Positions 7,300-14,460 of a DNA stretch of 18,852 nucleotides are shown one piece after another. The notes below the pieces were generated by a model, which was given only the letters and a program-made list of their open reading frames with translations, had not been told where the DNA came from and searched no databases. This stretch comes from Stagnihabitans sp038231775. Lineage in GTDB: Bacteria > Pseudomonadota > Alphaproteobacteria > Rhodobacterales > Rhodobacteraceae. Both the position numbers and the translations under genes were made by a program. The stretch's first letter is position 1. Each line of letters opens with the position of its first letter. The DNA lies in the NCBI GenBank assembly GCA_038231775.1, contig JBBRKS010000075.1, positions 1-18,852 on the forward strand, in the 5' to 3' direction.

Positions 7300-8407
7300 A
7301 ATCATCCTCAGGGACATCGAAAAGAATTTCGGGTCGGCCTATGTCATCCGCAAGCTGAACCTTACCATCAAGGACCGGGAGTTTGTGGTGCTGCTGGGGC
7401 CATCAGGCTGCGGCAAGACCACAACCTTGCGCGCCATTGCGGGTCTTGAAGAGATTGACACCGGCGACATCCTGATTGACGGCAAGCCGGTGCAGAACCT
7501 TGAGGCGGGTGACCGCGACATCGCCTTTGTGTTCCAGTTGTTCGCGCTTTATCCGCATCTGACGGCGTACGAAAACATCGCCTTCCCGCTGCGAGCCACC
7601 AACGAAAGCAAGGCCGATGTGGACCGCAAGGTGCGCGACGTTGCACGGTCACTTCAGATCGAACATCTGCTGGACAAACGCCCCTCGTCGCTTGCGGGCG
7701 GTGACATGCAGCGTGTTGCGATTGGCCGCGCTTTGGTGCGGCGTCCCAAGGCGATGCTGATGGACGAACCGATGGGCGCCCTTGATGCCAAACTGCGCGA
7801 GGAAATGCGCACCGAACTCAAGCGCTTGCATCTGGAGAATGAGGCGACCACTGTTTACGTGACCCATGATCAGGTTGAAGCCATGTCGATGGCCGACCGC
7901 ATCGCCATCATGAACGAGGGGATTCTTCAGCAGGTCGGCACCCCGGATGAAGTGTATCATGACCCCGCCAACCTGTTTGTCGCCCAGTTCGTCGGCAGCC
8001 CGGTGATGAACATCCTGCAGGCCAGCGTTCAGCCGGATGGCGATTTTGCCCGCGTCAGCTTTGATCTGGCGGATGTTGGTTTCACCTATCCGGCAGCCCT
8101 TTTATCACAGGTTCAGGCCGGGGGCGACGGGCTGACGCTTGGCATCCGGCCCGAGGGGGTCGAACTGCGGCGCGAGGCTGCACCGGGCTTTGCTGCAGCA
8201 CAGGTGCAACTGATCGAACCCTTGGGGGCTTTTGACATTGTCGATCTGAAACTGGGTCCGAACACCCTGCGCGCCCGCACCAAAAGCGGGTTTGCCGGCA
8301 AGATCGGTGACGCCCTCTGGCTTAGGCTAGACCCGGCGCAGACCCATTTCTTCAACGCCCGAACCGGCGAATCCCTGCACGTAAGGTTGGCCCATGGCGC
8401 AAATTGA
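7292..8407 (+). CDS. ABC transporter ATPase 1 (MalK/UgpC-like)
   Basis: 371 residues. Walker A is GPSGCGKT (36-43), the Q-loop is Q82, the signature is LAGGD (134-138), Walker B ends LMDEP (156-160), the D-loop is ALDAK, and the switch histidine is H192. The MalK-type C-terminal TOBE/OB region follows from about residue 235. The signature departs from the common LSGGQ, having A and D in place of S and Q. I chose the ATG at 7292, which overlaps the small membrane-protein gene by 8 bp, because residues from here align with the family start; a start further upstream at 7223 would add 23 out-of-family residues. It should pair with ATPase 2 to power the two permeases. Confidence 0.93.
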   Translation: MAEIILRDIEKNFGSAYVIRKLNLTIKDREFVVLLGPSGCGKTTTLRAIAGLEEIDTGDILIDGKPVQNLEAGDRDIAFVFQLFALYPHLTAYENIAFPLRATNESKADVDRKVRDVARSLQIEHLLDKRPSSLAGGDMQRVAIGRALVRRPKAMLMDEPMGALDAKLREEMRTELKRLHLENEATTVYVTHDQVEAMSMADRIAIMNEGILQQVGTPDEVYHDPANLFVAQFVGSPVMNILQASVQPDGDFARVSFDLADVGFTYPAALLSQVQAGGDGLTLGIRPEGVELRREAAPGFAAAQVQLIEPLGAFDIVDLKLGPNTLRARTKSGFAGKIGDALWLRLDPAQTHFFNARTGESLHVRLAHGAN

Positions 8408-9455
8408 ATTTCAGTCGGTCACCAAAAAGTTCGGCACCAACCGGGCGCTGGATGACCTGACCTTGTCAGTGGGCGATGGTGAGTTTTTTGTGCTGCTTGG
8501 CCCGACAGGGGCGGGCAAGACCACCGCCCTGCGCCTGATTGCGGGTCTTGATATGCCCGACACCGGGGCGATCCACATCGCGGGTGACGATGTTCACGAC
8601 CTGACGGCGGCGGAGCGCGATGTGGCGCTGGTGTTTCAGTATTACTCGCTTTACCCGCGCTATACCGTCCGCCAGAACCTTGAATTTCCACTGAAATCCA
8701 AGATCCACTCTTTCTCGCAGGCCGAAATTGACGACCGTGTGAACCAGGCCGCCAAGACCCTGCGCATCACCCATCTGATGGACCGCAAGACCGACCGTCT
8801 GTCGGGCGGTGAGATGCAGCGCGTGTCGATCGGCCGCGCCATCGTGCGCGAACCGCGTGCGTTCCTGATGGATGAACCCTTGTCGAACCTTGACGCAAAG
8901 CTTCGCGAAGCGCTGCGGGCAGAGCTGAAGGAACTGCAAATTCGTCTGAAGGCCACCTTCGTTTTTGTGACCCATGATCAGGTCGAGGCGATGTCGATGG
9001 GCGATAAGGTCGGTGTGCTGAACAACGGCAAGCTGGTGCAGGTCGGCACCCCTTGGGAGATTTACAACCGTCCGCGCGATCTGTTCGTGGCCAGTTTTGT
9101 AGGCTCTCCGTCCATGAACCTGCTGCCCGGCGTGGTGTCTGGCGACGAGTGCAGCCTGTTTGGGGCGGCGCAGGTGTTGAAATTGCCCGCGGCGACGGGG
9201 GCTGCCAAGCTGACCATCGGCATCCGGGCTGAGGATGTGGCAGTTGTGCCGGACGGCCCGGTTCAGGCGGTGATCCATGATGTGGAAAACCACGGGGTGG
9301 AAAAGATCGTGACCTTGCGGGTCGGCGACCAGCTTTTGAAAGCAACGGTCCCGTCGCAGATGCAAACATCGGTTGACGCGGCGGTGGCGTTCCGGATTGA
9401 CCCGGACAAGGCGCATTTCTTTGATCCGGCAACGGGTCAGAACCTGATCTTCTGA
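8394..9455 (+). CDS. ABC transporter ATPase 2 (MalK/UgpC-like)
   Basis: 353 residues. Walker A is GPTGAGKT (36-43), the Q-loop is Q82, the signature is LSGGE (136-140), Walker B ends FLMDEP (157-162), and the switch histidine is H194. The C-terminal OB-like domain is present, with an IRAED segment around 251-255. The start overlaps ATPase 1 by 14 bp, so translation is coupled. It is clearly a paralogue of ATPase 1 rather than a copy: the same layout but many differences. Operons with two separate MalK-like genes are taken to form a heterodimeric motor, in contrast to the MalK homodimer. No defect is visible. Confidence 0.93.
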   Translation: MAQIEFQSVTKKFGTNRALDDLTLSVGDGEFFVLLGPTGAGKTTALRLIAGLDMPDTGAIHIAGDDVHDLTAAERDVALVFQYYSLYPRYTVRQNLEFPLKSKIHSFSQAEIDDRVNQAAKTLRITHLMDRKTDRLSGGEMQRVSIGRAIVREPRAFLMDEPLSNLDAKLREALRAELKELQIRLKATFVFVTHDQVEAMSMGDKVGVLNNGKLVQVGTPWEIYNRPRDLFVASFVGSPSMNLLPGVVSGDECSLFGAAQVLKLPAATGAAKLTIGIRAEDVAVVPDGPVQAVIHDVENHGVEKIVTLRVGDQLLKATVPSQMQTSVDAAVAFRIDPDKAHFFDPATGQNLIF

Positions 9456-9480
9456 TCAGCGAACAAAAAGGCGAAGAAGA

Positions 9481-10173
9481 ATGAGGTTTACAGGTCGCAG
9501 GGCAGTGGTCACAGGTGGCGCTTCTGGCATCGGCGCAGCGGTGGCCAGCCGGATTTTGGCCGAGGGCGGGCAAGTTGCCGTCTGGGACCTGAACGGGCCC
9601 ATCAAGGTTGATATCGCAGACTTCGCCTCGGTTCAGGGTGCCGTGACACAGACTTTGGCGCTGATGGGTGGCATTGATATTCTGATCAACAGTGCCGGCA
9701 TCACCGGGCCGACCGTACCCTTGGCAGAGTTCCCGGTAGAAGGCTGGTTGCAGGTGATGGCCGTCAATCTGAACGGCACCTTTTTCACCAACCGCGCCGT
9801 CGTGCCTCTGATGATCGCGCAAGACTATGGCCGCATCGTCAACGTCGCCTCGATTGCTGGCAAAGAGGGCAATCCGAACGCCTCGGCCTATTCCGCCTCT
9901 AAGGCGGGCGTGATCGGCATGACGAAATCGTTGGCCAAAGAGGTGGCGCGCCACAACATCGCGGTCAATGTGGTGACCCCTGCCGCCGTGCGCACGCCGA
10001 TTTTTGACCAGATGCCGCAAAGCCATATCGACTTCATGCTGTCGAAAATCCCACGGGGGCGGTTTGGCACGGTGGACGAGGTGGCCGCCCTGATCTGCTG
10101 GCTGGCAAGTGAGGAATGTTCGTTTTCGACGGGGGCGGTGTTCGATGTGTCGGGTGGGCGGGCAACCTACTGA
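9481..10173 (+). CDS. Short-chain dehydrogenase/reductase (classical SDR)
   Basis: 230 residues. TGGASGIG (11-18) is the cofactor loop. D36, at the end of the second strand, favours NAD over NADP. NSAG (70-73) and the catalytic residues N96, S124, Y137 and K141 are all present with normal spacing (Y and K four apart). The C-terminus ends GRATY. At 230 residues it is slightly short because the segment after the second strand is trimmed (WDLNGPIKVDIAD). A weak AAGAAG ribosome-binding site precedes the ATG, 25 bp after ATPase 2. Within the operon it should oxidise or reduce a sugar, sugar lactone or ketose intermediate; annotation as a fatty-acid reductase (FabG) would be misleading here. Confidence 0.92.
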   Translation: MRFTGRRAVVTGGASGIGAAVASRILAEGGQVAVWDLNGPIKVDIADFASVQGAVTQTLALMGGIDILINSAGITGPTVPLAEFPVEGWLQVMAVNLNGTFFTNRAVVPLMIAQDYGRIVNVASIAGKEGNPNASAYSASKAGVIGMTKSLAKEVARHNIAVNVVTPAAVRTPIFDQMPQSHIDFMLSKIPRGRFGTVDEVAALICWLASEECSFSTGAVFDVSGGRATY

Positions 10174-10230
10174 GATTACAGATAAAAATGGCCCCGCTTC
10201 GGGCGGTGTTTTGAAAACAGGGGTGCCTAT

Positions 10231-11082
10231 ATGAAGACCGGAATCAACCTGCTGCTGTGGACGCCGCATGTCACGGCGGATCATTTCGGCGTGCTGCATG
10301 ACCTGAAGGCGACCGGCTACGACACCGTGGAAATCCCGATATTCGAAGGCTCGCCGGATCACTACGCCATGCTGGGGGCTGAACTTGACCGGCTGGGGCT
10401 GGAACGCAGCGTGGTCAGCGTGATCGGCCCATCGGGCAAAAACCCGCTTTCGCCGGACGCAAGCGCGCGGCAGGCGGCGGTCGATTACACCAAATGGGTG
10501 ATTGATTGCACCGCTGCCCTTGGCGCCAACATCCTCGCCGGGCCGATGCATTCCGAACTTGGCTTTTTCTCCGGCAACGGGGCGACCTCCGATGAACGCA
10601 AGCGCGCCGTCGCCTTTCACCGGCAGGTCGGCGATTATGCTGGGGGCAAGAACATCCGCTTCGCGCTAGAGGCGCTGAACCGCTTTGAATGCTATTTCCT
10701 GAACACGATGGCGCAGTTGGCCGACTATCTGGATGAGGTGGATCATCCGTCCGTCAAGGCGATGTACGACACCTTCCATTCCAATATCGAAGAGAAAGAC
10801 CCGGTTGGTGCGATTGAAACCATCAAGTGGCACATGATCCACGTGCATATCTCTGAAAACGACCGGGGCACGCCGGGCAAGGGCCATGTCCCGTGGCAGG
10901 CGACCTACCAAGCGCTACGGGCTTCAGGCTATGACGACTGGATCACGATTGAGGCGTTTGGCCGCGCGATGCCGGAACTGGCTGCGGCCACTCGGGTCTG
11001 GCGCGACTTTTTCCCCAGCCGCGAAAGTGTGTATCTGGAAGGCTTTACCCAGATGACCGAAGGCTGGGCCAAGGCGAAATGA
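10231..11082 (+). CDS. D-tagatose 3-epimerase-like TIM-barrel isomerase
   Basis: 283 residues. The four metal ligands of the D-tagatose/D-psicose 3-epimerase family can be placed at E147 (LEALNRFE), D180 (MYDTFHSNIEE), H206 (HVHISENDRG) and E241 (TIEAF). Their spacing of 33, 26 and 35 residues equals that of the characterised Pseudomonas cichorii enzyme (152, 185, 211, 246). The PGKGHVPW segment is also a family mark. Expected activity is Mn- or Co-dependent C3 epimerisation of a free ketose, or a closely related keto-sugar isomerisation; a hydroxypyruvate isomerase label would be less specific. The stop overlaps the next gene by ATGA, so it is coupled to the UPF0261 gene. Confidence 0.9.
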   Translation: MKTGINLLLWTPHVTADHFGVLHDLKATGYDTVEIPIFEGSPDHYAMLGAELDRLGLERSVVSVIGPSGKNPLSPDASARQAAVDYTKWVIDCTAALGANILAGPMHSELGFFSGNGATSDERKRAVAFHRQVGDYAGGKNIRFALEALNRFECYFLNTMAQLADYLDEVDHPSVKAMYDTFHSNIEEKDPVGAIETIKWHMIHVHISENDRGTPGKGHVPWQATYQALRASGYDDWITIEAFGRAMPELAAATRVWRDFFPSRESVYLEGFTQMTEGWAKAK

Positions 11083-12290
11083 TTGCCACCCCCCGCCTTT
11101 ATGTTGTCGGCACCTGCGACACCAAGGCATCGGAACTGCACTATGCCGCAGACCTGATCCGACGGGCGGGCCTAGCGGTCGTGGTGGTCGATGTGTCAAC
11201 CGGGCCGGGTGAGTTTGCCGCTGATATCACAGCCCTACAGGTGGCGGGGTTTCATCCGGATGGCCCTTCGGCAGTTTTGGGGCTGTCAGACCGTGGCCAA
11301 GCCGTCACCGCGATGGCCAAGGCTCTGACCGCGTTCATCGTGTCGCGCGACGATGTGGCGGGCATTCTGGGCATGGGCGGGTCGGGCAATTCCACCATTG
11401 TCACCGCCGCGATGCGGGCGCTGCCAATCGGGGTGCCCAAGGTGATGGTCTCAACCCTCGCATCGGGAAATGTCGCCCCGTTTGTTGTCGCATCAGACAT
11501 CACGATGATGCATTCGGTCAGCGATGTTGCCGGGCTGAACGCCATTTCGCGCAAGGTGATTGGCAACGCGGCCCATGCCTTGGTCGGTATGGTGGCGCAT
11601 CAGGTCCCCGAAGTTGCCGCTGACAAGCTGCCGGTTGGCCTGACCATGTTCGGCGTCACCACCGCCTGCATCAGCCAGATCCGCGCTGCGATTGAGGCTG
11701 ATTGTGAGTGTTTTGTGTTTCACGCCACCGGCATCGGCGGACAGTGCATGGAAAAGCTGATCGACTCCGGCTATCTGTCCGCCGCCCTTGATCTTACCAC
11801 AACAGAGGTGGCTGACTATCTGTGCGGCGGTGTTTTGCCGTGCAGTCCGGATCGGTTCGGCGCAGTGATCCGGTCGAAAATCCCCTATGTCGGTTCGGTT
11901 GGTGCGGTTGACATGGTCAACTTTGGCCCGCGCGCCACGGTTCCCCCTGCTTATGCAGCGCGGCAGTTTCACGTCCACAACGCATCGGTCACGCTGATGC
12001 GCACGACGGCGGACGAGAACGCGGCGATTGGTGCGTGGATTGTCAAACGGCTGAACCAGATGCACGGCCCGGTTCGCTTTTTGCTGCCTTTGCGCGGGGT
12101 TTCGGCCCTTGACGGAACGGGCCTGCCCTTTGAGGATGCTGCAGCGACCCTCGCCTTGTTCACCGCCATCCGGGATGGTTGGCAAGCCGCCCCGAACCGC
12201 GAACTGATCGAGGTTGACGATCACATCAACGGCCCGCACTTTGCAGCCGCCGCCGTCAATGCTTTCAGGGACATCACACGGGTAGGATGA
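11079..12290 (+). CDS. Tm-1-like ATP-binding domain protein (UPF0261)
   Basis: 403 residues. It opens with VVGTCDTKASEL, the hallmark start of this family. The glycine-rich GMGGSGNSTI loop lies near residues 99-108, and the late VGAVDMVNFGPRATVPP block is also highly conserved. The N-terminal half resembles the ATP-binding domain of the plant resistance protein Tm-1; the biochemical role of bacterial members is not established. They are often encoded next to a TIM-barrel phosphoenolpyruvate-hydrolase-like protein, but no such partner lies in this window. The ATG overlaps the epimerase stop by 4 bases. Position within a sugar operon suggests a catabolic rather than signalling role (inference). 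Confidence 0.9.
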   Translation: MIATPRLYVVGTCDTKASELHYAADLIRRAGLAVVVVDVSTGPGEFAADITALQVAGFHPDGPSAVLGLSDRGQAVTAMAKALTAFIVSRDDVAGILGMGGSGNSTIVTAAMRALPIGVPKVMVSTLASGNVAPFVVASDITMMHSVSDVAGLNAISRKVIGNAAHALVGMVAHQVPEVAADKLPVGLTMFGVTTACISQIRAAIEADCECFVFHATGIGGQCMEKLIDSGYLSAALDLTTTEVADYLCGGVLPCSPDRFGAVIRSKIPYVGSVGAVDMVNFGPRATVPPAYAARQFHVHNASVTLMRTTADENAAIGAWIVKRLNQMHGPVRFLLPLRGVSALDGTGLPFEDAAATLALFTAIRDGWQAAPNRELIEVDDHINGPHFAAAAVNAFRDITRVG

Positions 12291-12375
12291 AGATGACCCC
12301 AAGCTGAAGAACTTTTGAGACAAAGCCGCAGCCGCCCGCACCGATCAACAAACCGATCTTAATCAGGAGATTCCC

Positions 12376-13305
12376 ATGGCACGCGCCTATGCCAGCGCCA
12401 TCCTTCAGGCCCCGGTCGAAACGGTGTGGAGCCTGATCCGCAATTTCAACGGTTTGCCCGACTGGGTGCCGGGCATCACCGATTCGATGATCGAAGATGG
12501 GCTTGACCCGGATGTGGTCGGCTGTGTGCGGTCGTTTTACACCCAGGATGGCAGCCATATCCGCGAACGTTTGCTGACGCTGGATGATGCGCACCACTCC
12601 TTTGCCTATAATTTTGAAAAGCCGGCTTTCCCGGTGCGCAACTATATCGCCACGGTGCGCCTGATGCCGGTGACCCACACCGATCATACCTTTGCCGAAT
12701 GGGAGGCGGTGTTTGACGAAGCGCCCGGCGATGAAGGCAAATATGTCGAGATCATCAGCCGCGATGTGTTTGCAGCGGGATGGGCGGCGTTGCAGGACAA
12801 GATCACCCGCGACATGCCAACGATCCCGGCAGGGGCCGAACGCTGGAAAGCGTGGGCACCGAATAAGGTCTGGACCTCTCGTGTCATCAACGCCCCGGTG
12901 GCCGATGTCTGGGCGATGATGCGCGACTTTGCCGGGATGGGCGGGTGGCATGACGAGATCACGGCCATGACGATGCTGAACAACGCCCGCTCTGACAAAG
13001 TGTCCGGCGTGCGCGACTTTCAGTTCGGCGCGGGCCATCTGAACGAGGAATTGCTGGCGCTGTGCGATCAGACCCGGTCGTTCCTGTACCGGATCACCAA
13101 GTCAGAGTTGCCGTGGATGAACTATGTCAGCGGCCCGCGCCTGTGGCCGGTGACGGCGGACAATTCGACATTTGGCGTCTGGACCGGCGACTGGGTGGCC
13201 AGCCCGCAAGATGACCTGACCCTGATCCCGCAGACCGAACAGAACGTCTATCAACGCGCCTTCGCGACGCTGGAATACAACCTTCAAGCTGCAAAAAGCG
13301 CCTGA
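12376..13305 (+). CDS. Tandem SRPBCC (START-like fold) protein, two domains
   Basis: 309 residues made of two SRPBCC/polyketide-cyclase-like domains, about 5-140 and 167-305, joined by a short linker (AGAERWKAWAPNK). The halves align along their length. ASAILQAPVETVWSLIRNF matches TSRVINAPVADVWAMMRDF, FPVRNYIATVRLMPVT matches LPWMNYVSGPRLWPVT, and DHTFAEWEAVFD matches NSTFGVWTGDWV. This is an internal duplication. The fold binds hydrophobic or ring-shaped ligands and serves cyclases, dehydratases, aromatase-like enzymes and ligand carriers; no catalytic residue can be fixed here. A CAGGAG ribosome-binding site precedes the ATG. It is an unusual member of a sugar operon. Confidence 0.88.
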   Translation: MARAYASAILQAPVETVWSLIRNFNGLPDWVPGITDSMIEDGLDPDVVGCVRSFYTQDGSHIRERLLTLDDAHHSFAYNFEKPAFPVRNYIATVRLMPVTHTDHTFAEWEAVFDEAPGDEGKYVEIISRDVFAAGWAALQDKITRDMPTIPAGAERWKAWAPNKVWTSRVINAPVADVWAMMRDFAGMGGWHDEITAMTMLNNARSDKVSGVRDFQFGAGHLNEELLALCDQTRSFLYRITKSELPWMNYVSGPRLWPVTADNSTFGVWTGDWVASPQDDLTLIPQTEQNVYQRAFATLEYNLQAAKSA

Positions 13306-13339
13306 GCGTAACCACCCTCACACGATGAAAGGAGCAACA

Positions 13340-13669
13340 ATGGAACGCATGGGTCAGGTGATCCGCCTGAATGCCGATATCATCGCCGAGTATAAGCGTA
13401 TCCACGCGGCGGTCTGGCCCGCCGTGCTTGCGGCGATTTCACAGGCCAACATCCGCAACTATACCATTTTTCTGAAAGAGCCGGAAAACCTGCTGTTCGC
13501 CTATTGGGAGTATCACGGCACCGATTTCGCCGCCGATATGGAAGCCATGAAACGGGTGGCCGAAATGCAGGACTGGTGGAAGCTGACCGATCCGATGCAG
13601 ATCCCGTTTGACACCCGCAAGCCCGGCGAATGGTGGGCGCGGATGGAGAATGTGTTTCACGCGGACTAA
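13340..13669 (+). CDS. L-rhamnose mutarotase family protein (RhaM-like)
   Basis: 109 residues, the normal size for the family. The motif YKRIHAAVWPAVLAAI carries the conserved histidine and tryptophan-proline. NYTIFL, the LFAYWEYHG strand and the C-terminal WWKLTDPMQIPF and WWARMENVFH segments follow. Family members interconvert alpha and beta anomers of a sugar. The ATG at 13340 is chosen because AAAGGAG lies 6 bases ahead; a start at 13325 would place that site inside the gene. It is the last gene of the operon. Substrate need not be rhamnose, since no rhamnose isomerase, kinase or aldolase is present. Confidence 0.9.
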   Translation: MERMGQVIRLNADIIAEYKRIHAAVWPAVLAAISQANIRNYTIFLKEPENLLFAYWEYHGTDFAADMEAMKRVAEMQDWWKLTDPMQIPFDTRKPGEWWARMENVFHAD

Positions 13670-13763
13670 GGCTATGGAAACTCGGGCCGTTTGGCAGCAG
13701 ACCGTCGCTTGAGCCGCAACCGCCCGCCTTGGCATTTCAACGCCGCAAACTGCTGCATCACAG

Positions 13764-13790
13764 CCGGTTCGGTGCGAAACACCGGGTCGG
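13764..13790. terminator. Possible hairpin between convergent genes
   Basis: CGGTG (13770-13774) and CACCG (13780-13784) form a perfect stem around a 5-base loop, and the stem extends to 13764-13790 if G-U pairs are allowed in the + strand RNA. It lies between the convergent mutarotase gene and the 218-residue gene, where a terminator is expected. No T-run follows on either strand, so confidence is low. Nothing else is seen in the 132-bp gap. Confidence 0.25.
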
Positions 13791-13801
13791 AAATCTATCT
13801 G

Positions 13802-14458
13802 CTACGGGGTCGCCCGCATCATCAGCCAGATCATCACATTCTGGGCAATAGGCATCCCCGGACCTTCGGTGCCATCGGCGGTGCGCTGGTCGTTGGCATA
13901 GCTTTGCAGGATGGCGTCAACCCCTTCAGCTTTCAGTTCGGACAGGCTTTGCAGCAGGTTCGTTGCGTCGTTGCCGTTTGAGGTTGCGGCGATCTTGTCC
14001 GCCAGCGCCTTCAGCGCATCCCGGTCGCCAAGGCTGGCCAGATACAGGTATTGGTGCCAGGTCGCAGCCCCCTGACGCGGTTGCTGAAACGACCAATCCT
14101 CGGGCAGGCGGCCAAGGTGGTCGCGGATATCAATCCCGGTCGCCCGAAGCCCGCCGAAATAGTTCAGTGCGACAGACGGACTGTACGGCATCAGGAGATA
14201 GGCTTCCTTGACGGCCGCCTTGGCTTCTGGCGACAGAAAGCGGGCATAGGTTGCGACCGCGCCGGTGAAATCGTCGATGACCTGCAGGTCGCTGCGGGCG
14301 CTGATCCGGTTCGCCACAGCTTGCAGGGCGGCCACCTGACAGTCGAGTTGCGAGGCGCTGGCGATCCGCGAAAACAGGGTGCCTGCGGTCGAAGAGGCAA
14401 GATTGGCCTGCAGGATAAGTTCGACCACGCTGGGCGGGCAAACGTCGGTGTAGTCCAT
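13802..14458 (-). CDS. Uncharacterised 218-residue protein, partner of the metzincin-type protein
   Basis: I do not recognise the family. The protein has no signal peptide and no membrane helix, and its composition suggests mostly helices, with repeated alanine/leucine-rich segments (for example about 36-60, 75-92 and 145-185). It has one cysteine near the N-terminus and one in the SQLDCQ segment, and a tryptophan-containing middle (EDWSFQQPRQGAATWHQYLYLAS). It starts 2 bases after the stop of the 606-residue metalloprotein gene, with a strong TAGGAG ribosome-binding site inside that gene's end, so the two are co-translated. Co-translation with a protease-like protein fits a dedicated partner: inhibitor/immunity protein, chaperone or structural partner. 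None of these is proven. Confidence 0.8.
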   Translation of the reverse strand: MDYTDVCPPSVVELILQANLASSTAGTLFSRIASASQLDCQVAALQAVANRISARSDLQVIDDFTGAVATYARFLSPEAKAAVKEAYLLMPYSPSVALNYFGGLRATGIDIRDHLGRLPEDWSFQQPRQGAATWHQYLYLASLGDRDALKALADKIAATSNGNDATNLLQSLSELKAEGVDAILQSYANDQRTADGTEGPGMPIAQNVMIWLMMRATP

Positions 14459-14460
14459 GA

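Noticed and set aside
10193..10212. Small hairpin plus TTTT between the SDR and epimerase genes
   Set aside because: The stem is only four base pairs and can form in two alternative registers, so it is too weak to call a terminator.
8767..10620. A 617-codon open frame on the minus strand
   Set aside because: It runs antisense to ATPase 2, the SDR and the epimerase genes, all of which have complete catalytic motifs; its product is rich in His, Arg, Pro and Gly with no recognisable domain, as expected from GC-rich antisense frames.
12340..12360. Short direct repeat ACCGATC before the SRPBCC gene
   Set aside because: Two 7-base copies 5 bases apart are within chance for this composition and show no relation to the promoter or ribosome-binding site.
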